Below, in pieces: positions 7,906 to 15,775 of a stretch of 64,000 bases of DNA; the first letter of the stretch is position 1, and every line of letters starts with the position of its first letter. The DNA is from Syntrophobotulus glycolicus DSM 8271 (GTDB lineage: Bacteria; Bacillota; Desulfitobacteriia; Desulfitobacteriales; Syntrophobotulaceae): positions 3,162,001 through 3,226,000 of the forward strand of contig NC_015172.1 of assembly GCF_000190635.1 (NCBI RefSeq). Direction: 5' to 3'. The translations under genes and the position numbers were made by a program. Below the pieces are notes generated by a model. The model saw only the letters and a program-made list of their open reading frames with translations. It did no database searches and was not told the DNA's origin.

Positions 7906-8741
7906 TCATCTCCTTTCGTCATGGTTTTCTCTGATGCGAGAGGATAAGTCACTTCACCATCGCGGGCCGAAGACTTGACCTCCGAGACGGAATCAAAGCC
8001 ATAATAAAGCGAACAATTCTCCTCGTGGTATATCCTCCGCGATGTCATTGTCCGGCCTGTCAGAGGATAATCCTTGATAGCTCCGCCGCTTTGGGACTGA
8101 GCCACGCCCGCCGAGGCGACCATATGGCCGACACACACCGCGATCGGGAAGACGCCGCACACGATAGTCCCGCAAAGGGGATAACGGGAAAATCCCGTCT
8201 GCTCCTTGGAACGGATTCCGATGACGTTTCCGCTGTCCACACCGTAGTTAGGCTTTGCACTCGCTTCCTTGACCTTCATCACCTCGGCGTCTATGATGCG
8301 GATGTCATTGACGCCACTCGGATTCTTGCCCCGGAGGAAGATGATAAACTCAGCCCATCTCTCCGGGTCTGTCTTATAAAACGGCTCTATGTAGGATTGT
8401 TCATATCCGAGAGCCTTGAGGGCAAGGAGGACGCCCGGCCTTGTCCCGGCCTGCTCCGCGATAATGGCCTTCATGGAAAGCCGTGTCCTGTAGGCTTCGG
8501 CATCCTCGCCCTTGAGCCGGGGCATTTCCCGGTCTTTACCGTGTTCCGGGAGCATGACCTCGCTTGCGCTGATGACCATTGACTCGGCCCGCACCCGGAA
8601 GATGTCCCTCTTGGTGTCGTCAAACAGCTTCCCGACGACCTTGAAAAAGATATAGAACTGATTCGCTGCCTTTTTCCCTTTCCTCAGCGGAGTAAAGAGG
8701 AGGCTGAACATGTACTCGCCGAACCTCTCAAATCTCGCCAT
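7902..8741 (-). CDS. Baseplate/tail protein, Mu gp48-like (DUF2313-type)
   Basis: The 279-residue protein sits directly after the baseplate J-like gene, the position of Mu gp48 and P2 gpI. The N-terminal region resembles this family (helical, then RLKGEDAEAYRTRLSMKAIIAEQAG and a GYEQSYIEPFY motif). It then diverges into a Gly/Ser-rich C-terminal region that may contact fibres. Its likely role is linking the baseplate wedge to tail fibres. Identification rests on gene order plus N-terminal resemblance. Confidence 0.75.
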   Translation of the reverse strand: MARFERFGEYMFSLLFTPLRKGKKAANQFYIFFKVVGKLFDDTKRDIFRVRAESMVISASEVMLPEHGKDREMPRLKGEDAEAYRTRLSMKAIIAEQAGTRPGVLLALKALGYEQSYIEPFYKTDPERWAEFIIFLRGKNPSGVNDIRIIDAEVMKVKEASAKPNYGVDSGNVIGIRSKEQTGFSRYPLCGTIVCGVFPIAVCVGHMVASAGVAQSQSGGAIKDYPLTGRTMTSRRIYHEENCSLYYGFDSVSEVKSSARDGEVTYPLASEKTMTKGDE

Positions 8742-8745
8742 CGCC

Positions 8746-9882
8746 TCACGTCCTTTCCACTGTCACCGATACCTCACCGAGGATGATGACCTTGTCGCTG
8801 TCAAGGAAGACGTCCTCACTTGGAACCGTAACCTTGACATTGCGGACGGATGCGACCTTGCTTTTGACAGCGTGGACGATGTCGGCGTGAGTGAGCTCGT
8901 TGAGCTCCCGGTTTTTCCGTATCTGAAGCAGCTCCGAGATAGCAGCCTTCACGCTGTCGGCGATGCCGTCATCCGAAACGGTGTCCGGGATGGTCACGGT
9001 TACGGAGACAGGCTGCTCTATGGTCGTAGAGCTCTTCACGAGCACGTCGTCATAGTTGCCGATAATCTTGTCGACCTCGGCCCGCACCTGTGCAAGGAGG
9101 CCCTCCGTCGCTTCTCCCGCCGTCCCTGTGACGATGATGTCGACCGTTCCTTGACCTCTCGGGTGCATATCGTTCACCTTGACAAAGAGCACGCCCGGAA
9201 CCTGTTCACAAGCGTTTTGATACTTCTCGGCGATGGGCCTTGTGGCAAGCTCAGACCACGAGCGGAGGGTGCGCTCCCGGAGGCTCTCAACGTCCTCAAT
9301 GTCGCTGCCTTCCCGGACTATCCAGTCAGAACCATTGGAGACCGTGCAGCCGCCCTCTAAATGCGTCAGGGAGCGCGTTATCTGCCCGGGTGGTACATTG
9401 TACCTTGAGCCCTCCCGTTCGGCCTCCACGAGGACGCCGACCGTCTCCGCGCCCTTCTGAAGGACGGTATCCTTCAGGACAAAGAATCGGAGCTCCTCGC
9501 CGTTGACGTCCTTGATGGTCTTGAAGACGTGCCCTTTGGCAATGCGAACGGCCTCCGCGCCTTCTCCCCTTGTCACAGTGACATAGCCTTGCGTTTTGAG
9601 GGCTTCCTTTTGTTTCTTGCCGAAGTCCGCCGCTTTGAGCTTGAGCCATATCCCCTCAGCATGAGCGACAAACATGTTATTGAGCACACGGCGGAGGAGG
9701 TTGATGAGCTCGATGCGGATGCGGAGGACTATCATCAAGAGGGTGTAAAAGATGCCGCCCGAGCTGAAGTTCGTTATTGAGAAGCCCTCGCTTTTAAGCT
9801 GCGCGACCGTCTCCTCCTTGAGCTTCTCGATGTCCGGGACGGGAAGAATCTCGTCAAGAACCTTTTCATCAATCAATTTCAA
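8746..9882 (-). CDS. Baseplate J-like protein (Mu gp47 family)
   Basis: 378 residues with the family pattern: an N-terminal helical segment ending EGIWLKLKAADFGKKQKEA, the typical TQGYVTVTRGEG strand, a central jelly-roll-like part with VPPGQITRSLTHLEGG, and the GSDIEDVESLRERTLRSW motif shared by Mu gp47 and P2 gpJ. It forms a baseplate wedge around the tail hub of contractile tails. It overlaps its upstream gene by 14 nt. Confidence 0.93.
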   Translation of the reverse strand: MKLIDEKVLDEILPVPDIEKLKEETVAQLKSEGFSITNFSSGGIFYTLLMIVLRIRIELINLLRRVLNNMFVAHAEGIWLKLKAADFGKKQKEALKTQGYVTVTRGEGAEAVRIAKGHVFKTIKDVNGEELRFFVLKDTVLQKGAETVGVLVEAEREGSRYNVPPGQITRSLTHLEGGCTVSNGSDWIVREGSDIEDVESLRERTLRSWSELATRPIAEKYQNACEQVPGVLFVKVNDMHPRGQGTVDIIVTGTAGEATEGLLAQVRAEVDKIIGNYDDVLVKSSTTIEQPVSVTVTIPDTVSDDGIADSVKAAISELLQIRKNRELNELTHADIVHAVKSKVASVRNVKVTVPSEDVFLDSDKVIILGEVSVTVERT

Positions 9883-10282
9883 TCACCTCCACATTTACCC
9901 TGTCGACCGTGACGCTCACGCTGTAGGTCTGAGAATCCCCGATAAAGCAAAAGGTAGTGAACACCTTGAGCGCGTCATCCTCAAGCTTTACCTCGGTTGA
10001 GATGGTCTCAGAGTCGACGATTTCTCTTCTTTCAAGCTTTTCTCTTATGCGCTCCCCGACCTCTATGATGGTGAGCTCGTCGTCCTCGCTCTGCACGAAG
10101 TCGAGAAGCGACCATCCCCACTCAGTATCATAGAAGAGCTCGCCCGCCTGTGTCATAGCCTCAAGCCGGATGTCCTGCATGATGCAGTCGAACCCGGACA
10201 CAAGAGGCGCGTCGCCAGTGGCCGCCTGGGTGAGCTGCCACGAGGGGTCAAGCTTAATGTCTGTGTCGTTTAACCCTGCCAT
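9869..10282 (-). CDS. Baseplate protein, gp46-like (GPW/gp25 or DUF2634 type)
   Basis: The start is ATG 10282 (MAGLNDTDIKLDPSWQL), because GGAGGTGG precedes it; the frame itself is open to 10306. The 137-residue protein carries the motif DIRLEAMTQAGELFYDTEWGWSLLDF, matching short baseplate wedge proteins that bind gpJ. The acidic DDELTIIEVGERIREKLERR helix follows. Position between the gp45-like and gp47-like genes fits Mu gp46. Confidence 0.8.
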   Translation of the reverse strand: MAGLNDTDIKLDPSWQLTQAATGDAPLVSGFDCIMQDIRLEAMTQAGELFYDTEWGWSLLDFVQSEDDELTIIEVGERIREKLERREIVDSETISTEVKLEDDALKVFTTFCFIGDSQTYSVSVTVDRVNVEVIEID

Positions 10283-10566
10283 CAAACCACCTCCCCGATA
10301 ATGCACGGATTGAGCTCACCGTACAGAAGGCCGACCGCGACGGTTTTCCCGAGCTCGACGTTTACCTTGGAAAGCACTCCGGGAATCTCCGGGAAGCGTT
10401 CGTCAATCTCGCCCGTTTTGTCAAGAATCTTGAGGCTGTATTCGTACCACTCGCCCGTGGACGCTGCTCTTGTGACCCTTGCACGCATAAGGCCGGGGAG
10501 CTGCAAGTGAGGGAAGTCGGCGGCGAGCTGCTTTGCTATTACACTTTTGACCATTTCCTCAAGCAT
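10282..10566 (-). CDS. Baseplate-region protein (94 aa)
   Basis: The start at ATG 10566 follows GGAGGGAGAGCA, which decides against the longer open frame reaching 10734. The product has a helical N-terminus (MLEEMVKSVIAKQLAADFPH) and a beta-rich C-terminal part with KTVAVGLLYGELNP. That part may be a small OB-like or spike-like domain, and Mu gp45 (the spike) occupies a similar slot. The product is shorter than usual spikes, so function is unassigned. Confidence 0.6.
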   Translation of the reverse strand: MLEEMVKSVIAKQLAADFPHLQLPGLMRARVTRAASTGEWYEYSLKILDKTGEIDERFPEIPGVLSKVNVELGKTVAVGLLYGELNPCIIGEVV

Positions 10567-10583
10567 TGCTCTCCCTCCTTCGG

Positions 10584-11351
10584 TTAAAAATAGATGTAGG
10601 TGCGGATGAACCCCGCCTCGTTGGTAGTAAAGACGACCTTCTTGACCTCGAACTCGCCGGACACCTGCGGGTGTGAAACGCTTATTTTGTGCGAGTGCTT
10701 GATGAACGGTGCGGAGACCGTTTCGAGTTCCCACACGCCCCCCGGCCTGTTGAGGGTGATGATGTTCGTCCCGTACTCAAACGAGAAAACCTTTGTTTGT
10801 TCGGGCTTCTCTCCCCAATAGAAGACTCCGCCCGAAAAGAAAAACTTCTCAGCGATTCCCCATGCGGCGTGTATCTCGTTAATGACCGAGACCACGTTCT
10901 TTTGAAAGATGGGGATTCGCGCCTTTGCCGGATGTGCCGCCGCCGAAAGCTTCATCTTCTGAACCCCGGCCTTTGCGAGGCAAAAGGAGATAATCTCCTG
11001 CGGCGTCGCATCTAAAAACGTGTTGTTAATGGCCGTTTCCTCAAGGAGAATCATGTCGTCCTTGAGGAGGATTTCGTTCATGTAACCGCCGCTGTCATAC
11101 GGCTTGGTGATATATCCTTCGAAGACATCGTCGAAAACCCCGTTGTAACCGAGCTGGATGAGGGCCTTTTCTTTGACGTCGAGAGTGAGCTTCTCTTTGA
11201 ACTGCCGGGTAAACCTCACCTTCGCCCAATCAAAGTAACTGTCTTTGCTTGAATAAACCTCGATTTCTACGCCTTCCCTGAAGGTGTATTTCCCGAGCTC
11301 TACGCTGATTTCGGGATAGAATAATTCAGCCGTTTCCACTCTTAGAATCAC
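10584..11351 (-). CDS. Tail hub / late control D-like protein (Mu gp44 position)
   Basis: 255 residues. Features of the phage hub family (gpD, XkdQ, Mu P) are the early strand EIEVYSSKDSYFDWAKVRFT, the VFEGYITKPYDSGGYMNEI segment and the C-terminal beta region. The hub forms the ring linking tail tube and spike. Family assignment is from sequence style and from its location between the tape-measure/gp43 region and the baseplate wedge genes. Confidence 0.7.
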   Translation of the reverse strand: MILRVETAELFYPEISVELGKYTFREGVEIEVYSSKDSYFDWAKVRFTRQFKEKLTLDVKEKALIQLGYNGVFDDVFEGYITKPYDSGGYMNEILLKDDMILLEETAINNTFLDATPQEIISFCLAKAGVQKMKLSAAAHPAKARIPIFQKNVVSVINEIHAAWGIAEKFFFSGGVFYWGEKPEQTKVFSFEYGTNIITLNRPGGVWELETVSAPFIKHSHKISVSHPQVSGEFEVKKVVFTTNEAGFIRTYIYF

Positions 11352-11355
11352 TTCC

Positions 11356-11949
11356 TTAGTACGGCATCATTGAGAGCCTGTTCGCATAGGCCGTCGTGCT
11401 TACGTCATCCACAGCGGGGGAGTTGTTGGTCTTGGGAGCCGTCCCCCGGCTGCCGCTCAAATAGCTTTGATATGCCGGGTCGAGCTTGCTTACCGCCGAT
11501 GAGGTGCTCGTCTGCGAGCTGCCGCTCTTGGATTTTGTCGCCGTGATGGTCATTGGATTGTACGACCAGAACTCAAGGCTCACCGTGAGCTGCTCCTTTT
11601 TGCTTTCCTCCTTCGAGCTGAGGCTCTTGAAGATGACCTTCTTGACCCGGCGCGCTGCCGTGTGCTCGTTGATGATTTCATGAACGACAGGCTTCTCCTG
11701 TCCTGCCTTTTTGAAAAGGTTTTGTATCTTGTCGAGCTTCTCTTTCCTCGTGGCGTTGGGGCCGTCTTCTAGGATGAGCTCAATCGTCACCTTTGCGTCC
11801 TCGTACCCCTCTGCCTGTTTCGCCTTCGCGGAGCTCCCTTCGACTGTCTGCTCTTCGATGAGAGCGTCATCCCTGACCTCTATACTCTTGATGAGGCCGG
11901 GGAGGATAACCCCGCTCACTTTAATCGAACTGTCGTCGACAAATATCAA
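11356..11949 (-). CDS. Baseplate/tail-region protein (197 aa)
   Basis: The N-terminal ~135 residues look like a compact beta domain used in tail hub accessory proteins (SIKVSGVILPGLIKSIEVRD, AKVTIELILEDG, EQLTVSLEFWSYNP). They are followed by a low-complexity Ser/Thr-rich tail. It lies between the tape measure and the hub genes, the place of Mu gp43 and DNA-circularisation/LysM baseplate proteins. No LysM motif was seen. Confidence 0.65.
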   Translation of the reverse strand: MIFVDDSSIKVSGVILPGLIKSIEVRDDALIEEQTVEGSSAKAKQAEGYEDAKVTIELILEDGPNATRKEKLDKIQNLFKKAGQEKPVVHEIINEHTAARRVKKVIFKSLSSKEESKKEQLTVSLEFWSYNPMTITATKSKSGSSQTSTSSAVSKLDPAYQSYLSGSRGTAPKTNNSPAVDDVSTTAYANRLSMMPY

Positions 11950-11951
11950 GA

Positions 11952-14402
11952 TTATCCCTCCCCTTCAGCGACGAGCCCGTTGCTGTTGACGTAGTCCTCA
12001 ATCTCCTTGAGGAGCTTGAGGAGCAGCGGGAGCTCTTTGATTTTGGAGAAGTCCACGTTTAGGAGCAGTTTCTCGATGATGATGCGCCTGTCTCTTTCCG
12101 TGGTCGTCTCCGATGTTTCTTTCTCCCGGGAGATTTCCTTGAGGTTGACCTTCTTGACAGGCTCCCGGCCTCCTGTCGTGTCAATTTTGCCGAGCCCCTT
12201 CTCCACGGCTTGAGCCGGGAGGTCTGCACCCTGTTCGATGCCCTGCGCCAGCGTGGACATTGTCCTGTGCCCCGAAAGCGTCAGCTCCGCGAGAGGCCCT
12301 TCCTTCGCATCCGAGAACGGAAGAAGCTTTCTAACCTTCTGGAAGATGCCTTTTACCGCCTCGACGGGCTTCATGGCCGCGCTCTTGATGCCTTCAACGA
12401 GGGTGTCGATGATTCTCGCGCCGCTTTCCCTGAAGAACGCCGGAACACCCATAAAGAATTCCTTGATTGCATTGATGCCGTTGACAAAGCCTTCCTTGAT
12501 GCGGGTCCACATATTCGAGAAGAAGGCGACTATTGAGTCCCAATGCGTGATAATGAGCATCGGAATCCCTATGAACGGCAGGAATGCGGCGATTGCTATT
12601 TGCAGCCAGGTCGGCATCCCCGAGAAGAGATTCCGAATCCAGTCAAACCCGGCCTTTATGCCGTTGACGAAGCCGTTCCAAACGCCTTGTATCCACGAGA
12701 CCACCGAGTCCCAATTCCGCCAGAGTAGAATAATCGCGGCCACTAAAGCGACGATGCCTATAATAATCCACGTGATAGGATTCGCGAGCAGGGCCGCCGT
12801 GAAGCTCCACACCGAGGCGATAAGCTCGGGCATCGCTGTCACCGCCGTCGTGATTGCTTGCTTTGCCATCCCCACAAGGCCGAGGGCCATGTTCTTTAAT
12901 GCCGTGACCCCGTTAATGGCTGCCGTCCTCGCCATGCTTGCGATATTGACGGCGACGTTTCTGATGCCAGTAACCGCCGACGAGGCAAAGGTCTTAACCG
13001 CGCTGAAGCCTCTCTTTAGACCGTCCCCGGCATACAGGGCCTTTATTTGGATAGTTGTAAGCAGGTCGGGGATTCCCCGTATCGCCCGGTAAAAACCTGT
13101 CGCAAGTCCCGCCGTCTTGGTGAACACAAGCCCCACGCCGCCGACGACCGCGATTGTCGTCCCGGCCACCATCAGGAAGCCTCCCAGTGCGAGCACAATA
13201 ATCATGATGACTTTGACGAGCTCCTGATTCTTCTCAATCCATGAGCCAACCTTTGTCAGGACTTCCTCGCCCCTGCCGAGCAGTTCGTTGACGGTGGGGA
13301 GGAGGCTGTTGCCGATGGACTCCTTGACGTTCTGGATGCGTTGCTGTAACCGCTGGTACTTCTCGGGCTCCGTGTCGTTGATAGCCGACGCCATTTCCCG
13401 GGCGGCCCCGACTCCTTCGCCCATCGACGAGTAAAGGCCGAGGATGTTGTTCTGCAAGTCTCCCGTCTTGGAGTACATGAGGTCAATGAGGGCGACCGCC
13501 TCCGTATCACCGAAAGCTTTTTGCAGTTGCATTTTTTCGGCTGCGTCCATCGTCTCTCCGAACTTGCCCCGGAGTTTACCGAGGATTTCCGGCATAGAGA
13601 GGAGCTGGTTGTTCGCGTCCGTGAACTTGAGGCCGAGCTCCTCGCCGCCTTTGACAGCCGAGCGGAGGAAAGCTTTGTATTTCGTTCCCGCCTCGGCTCC
13701 GCTCATTGTGGCCTGAAGCATACCCAATATAGAGAGCTGCTCCTCAAGGGGCACGTTGGCCGTCGTTGCCGAGGCCCCGAGGGTCTGAATCGCTTGTGCC
13801 ATCCCTGAGCCCGTGGTCTTGAAGTTCTTGACCGAAGCCGCAATCCCCGCCGAGAACACTTCCCCGAACTCCATATCCGAAAGGTCGGAATAGAAGTTCT
13901 TGTATATGCCGTAACCCGTGGCGAAGAGGTTTGTCATCTCCGCGATGCTGGACTTTGTTCCCTTCGCGGTGATACCTGCAAGCTCCGTATACCCGGCGAC
14001 GCCCGCATCCGTAAGGGAGGAGATGCCGCTCTTGATGTCATAGGCCGCCGTGATGAAGTCGGCTTTCGATGTCCCGGCCCACTGTTCGGAGAAGCTGCGC
14101 GCCGCATCCTCAAGGACGCCGAGGTCTTTGACGCCCACCGAGGCAAGCTCACCGAGAGCCCTTTTTGTCGCGAAGGTTGCCTCCACCGGGGCGAGAGCTG
14201 AGGCGGTTATCTGTGCGCCGATACCCGCCATCGCCGCCCCGGTCTTGGTCATGTCGCCGAAGGTCTGCTCCATGCTCTGAAGCTTCGAGACAGAGCCGCC
14301 GACCGAAGACTGCACACGGCCCATCGGGCCTGTCAGGTGGTCGACCATGTTCATAATGAGGGACAGCTTGAAAACGGATTCTAAGCTCACACTATTCCTC
14401 AC
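11952..14402 (-). CDS. Tail tape measure protein
   Basis: 816 residues, the longest phage gene. It has the tape-measure layout: an N-terminal helical region (NMVDHLTGPMGRVQSSVGG), the core KADFITAAYDIKSGISSL and AGTKYKAFLRSAVKG motifs of the TP901 family, then hydrophobic stretches at about 395-435 (VIMIIVLALGGFLMVAGTT) and 555-580 (ITWIIIGIVALVAAIILLW), and repeated WxxIxxxF segments. It sets tail length and is ejected with DNA. The start is GTG 14402, or GTG four codons later, which has a better-placed AGGGGTGAGG. At ~3 residues per 4.5 angstrom it predicts a tail of roughly 120 nm (inference). Confidence 0.92.
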   Translation of the reverse strand: MRNSVSLESVFKLSLIMNMVDHLTGPMGRVQSSVGGSVSKLQSMEQTFGDMTKTGAAMAGIGAQITASALAPVEATFATKRALGELASVGVKDLGVLEDAARSFSEQWAGTSKADFITAAYDIKSGISSLTDAGVAGYTELAGITAKGTKSSIAEMTNLFATGYGIYKNFYSDLSDMEFGEVFSAGIAASVKNFKTTGSGMAQAIQTLGASATTANVPLEEQLSILGMLQATMSGAEAGTKYKAFLRSAVKGGEELGLKFTDANNQLLSMPEILGKLRGKFGETMDAAEKMQLQKAFGDTEAVALIDLMYSKTGDLQNNILGLYSSMGEGVGAAREMASAINDTEPEKYQRLQQRIQNVKESIGNSLLPTVNELLGRGEEVLTKVGSWIEKNQELVKVIMIIVLALGGFLMVAGTTIAVVGGVGLVFTKTAGLATGFYRAIRGIPDLLTTIQIKALYAGDGLKRGFSAVKTFASSAVTGIRNVAVNIASMARTAAINGVTALKNMALGLVGMAKQAITTAVTAMPELIASVWSFTAALLANPITWIIIGIVALVAAIILLWRNWDSVVSWIQGVWNGFVNGIKAGFDWIRNLFSGMPTWLQIAIAAFLPFIGIPMLIITHWDSIVAFFSNMWTRIKEGFVNGINAIKEFFMGVPAFFRESGARIIDTLVEGIKSAAMKPVEAVKGIFQKVRKLLPFSDAKEGPLAELTLSGHRTMSTLAQGIEQGADLPAQAVEKGLGKIDTTGGREPVKKVNLKEISREKETSETTTERDRRIIIEKLLLNVDFSKIKELPLLLKLLKEIEDYVNSNGLVAEGEG

Positions 14403-14412
14403 CCCTTTCGTA

Positions 14413-14421
14413 TGGTATAAT
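14413..14421 (+). promoter_or_regulatory. Extended -10 promoter of the antisense small gene
   Basis: TATGGTATAAT carries a perfect TATAAT (14416-14421) with the TG of an extended -10 at 14413-14414. It lies 20 nt upstream of the plus-strand ATG and points against the late operon. No convincing -35 hexamer is present, as expected for extended -10 promoters. Confidence 0.6.
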
Positions 14422-14441
14422 TAGGCAAAGGAGGGATTACC

Positions 14442-14681
14442 ATGACCTTGATAATCGTAATGCTCAAAGTTCTCATATTCGCCCTGTGCGCCGGAGCTGC
14501 CATCTCCGTCCTTGTATATGTTCCGCTTATGGTCTATACGATTCCCTATGCCTTATGGGTAGGCCATCAAAACACGATGGGAAGGCAGAAGGACAAGGAC
14601 AAAGAGAGCATCTTCCAGGCCGGGAGGAACGCGACCAAACTATATAAAGCATGGATTACCAGACAAACACCGACCCTTTGA
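14442..14681 (+). CDS. Small membrane protein encoded antisense in the late operon (moron-type gene)
   Basis: 79 residues, the only plus-strand gene between the repressor region and the left end. It has AAAGGAGGG 7 nt before the ATG, an extended -10 promoter upstream and an intrinsic terminator overlapping the stop codon, so it is an independent transcription unit. The first ~40 residues are hydrophobic (LKVLIFALCAGAAISVLVYV, then VYTIPYALW), forming one or two membrane spans. The basic C-terminal part (GRQKDKDKES) should be cytoplasmic. Independent small genes of this type in prophages often act in the lysogen, for example in superinfection exclusion. That role is only inferred here. Confidence 0.75.
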   Translation: MTLIIVMLKVLIFALCAGAAISVLVYVPLMVYTIPYALWVGHQNTMGRQKDKDKESIFQAGRNATKLYKAWITRQTPTL

Positions 14682-14699
14682 TAAAGAGGTCGGTTTTTT
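14669..14699 (+). terminator. Intrinsic terminator of the antisense small gene
   Basis: ACCGACC and GGTCGGT form a 7-bp GC-rich stem with a 12-nt loop, followed by TTTTTT at 14694-14699. The stop codon of the gene lies in the loop region. The T-run is present only for plus-strand transcription, so leftward late transcription should pass. Confidence 0.85.
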
Positions 14700-14915
14700 A
14701 TTCCGAGAACACCTTCGAGATAGCTCTCGCAACAATGTCCTCCTCAACCTCTTCGATGTACCTTGCCCGGGCGAGGAGCGCAAGGAATTCATCAAAATGC
14801 AGCTCCCCGATATTATCCGGCAGAAGAGCAGGGGGGACGAACCTGTAAATCTCAAGCGTCGCCGCCTCAACAAAGTCCGTCCTCACCCTCCCGAGCTGCT
14901 CTTCTACAGCTTCAT
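14698..14915 (-). CDS. Frameshift extension of the tail assembly chaperone (gpGT-like C-terminal part)
   Basis: This frame begins in register after a -1 slip at 14916-14922. It adds about 72 residues (NEAVEEQLGRV..., ending ARAISKVFSE) to the upstream protein. It has no good start site of its own: a GTG at 14886 is directly abutted by GGGAGG with no usable spacing. The fusion (about 195 residues) would be the GT-type chaperone that coats the tape measure protein, whose gene follows. This arrangement is conserved across long-tailed phages. The stop at 14698 overlaps the antisense terminator region. Confidence 0.8.
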
Positions 14916-15284
14916 TAAATTTGCGGTCTTAGACAGCCCGAGCATGGAGAGCAGCTTTTCGCCCGCGCTCAAGGTAAGGGCCGGGTATTCCTCAAGGTCG
15001 GCCTCCAATCTGTCGCGGTGCTCAGGGATGATGTTGTCAAACATGAAGGCCTTGAGCGCCTTCGTCATTCCGTTGGCCGCCGTCTTAACATAACGGTCAT
15101 AGCTCGCCGTGGTCGGCTTCTTGAAGATATAGGAGACCTCAATCTCCGTGTCATCGTCCGGGGTGAGGGTTAAATCAAGCTGATAAACCTTGCCGTGTTT
15201 TGTCTTGAGCTCCTCGGTGTTAAGTGCTCCAGACCCGCCTTTTTTAACCTCGGCCTCGTTGGTTTTGATGCTCTTGTCTTCCAT
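14904..15284 (-). CDS. Tail assembly chaperone (gpG-like)
   Basis: Start ATG 15284 (MEDKSIKTNEAEV) has AAGGAGG 8 nt upstream; an in-frame ATG at 15305 lacks any site. The 126-residue protein has a low-complexity N-terminus, a beta segment (YQLDLTLTPDDDTEIEVSYI) and a helical C-terminus. It sits between the tail tube and tape measure genes. A slippery AAATTTA lies 10 nt before its stop, in the exact register for -1 frameshifting into the next frame. Confidence 0.85.
   Translation of the reverse strand: MEDKSIKTNEAEVKKGGSGALNTEELKTKHGKVYQLDLTLTPDDDTEIEVSYIFKKPTTASYDRYVKTAANGMTKALKAFMFDNIIPEHRDRLEADLEEYPALTLSAGEKLLSMLGLSKTANLMKL
14916..14922 (-). other. Programmed -1 ribosomal frameshift site (A AAT TTA)
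   Basis: On the sense strand the heptamer reads A-AAT-TTA with AAT and TTA as zero-frame codons, fitting the X XXY YYZ rule. After a -1 slip, both tRNAs re-pair on AAA TTT. The -1 frame is then open to 14698, while the zero frame stops at 14904. Confidence 0.8.
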
Positions 15285-15318
15285 TGCATAATCCTCCTTT
15301 GACATTTATTTTGAGATA

Positions 15319-15756
15319 TTACAGGGCTTTAACGCCGTCGCTCTCGATTCCGTCCACGATAAGCATGTCAAGGTCAACCTTGATGCTTTTGTCTCCCTGC
15401 GCCGCCTTGTTGCTGCGTTTGGTGAACGTGACGGTATTGAGCACATCGCTCCTTGTGCGGTCTCCCTCGTTGGCGTAGGAGACGACAATCTTCGGGATGA
15501 CCAGCTTGAAGAGCGGTGTCCCTTTGCTTTTGCAGTAGTCAAGCAGCGCGTCATAATCGTCGCGGAGGAGGCTGACCTTGCCTTCGGCCTTGTAGTTGCC
15601 TTCTCCGTAGCCTCTCGGTTTCTGACCCTTGCCGTAGGCGAGCTCCTTTTCCAGCTCGTCGTCGTAGGAAATTTCCTGAAACTCAATCGTGAGACCCGGG
15701 AGCTTAATATCGACGTCGGCCCAATCGTATGTTTTGCCGTTTACTTTCAATGACAT
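15319..15756 (-). CDS. Tail tube protein (Mu gpM-like)
   Basis: Start ATG 15756 (MSLKVNGKTYDWADVDI) follows AAGGAGG; the longer open frame to 15843 overlaps the sheath gene and is not needed. The 145-residue product has the strand-rich pattern of contractile tail tube proteins (LPGLTIEFQEISYDD, YKAEGKVSLLRDDYDALLDY, KIVVSYANEGDRTRSDVLN). It lies directly after the sheath gene, the canonical sheath-tube pair, and forms the inner tube through which DNA passes. Confidence 0.85.
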   Translation of the reverse strand: MSLKVNGKTYDWADVDIKLPGLTIEFQEISYDDELEKELAYGKGQKPRGYGEGNYKAEGKVSLLRDDYDALLDYCKSKGTPLFKLVIPKIVVSYANEGDRTRSDVLNTVTFTKRSNKAAQGDKSIKVDLDMLIVDGIESDGVKAL

Positions 15757-15775
15757 CCTAATCAAGCCTCCTTTC

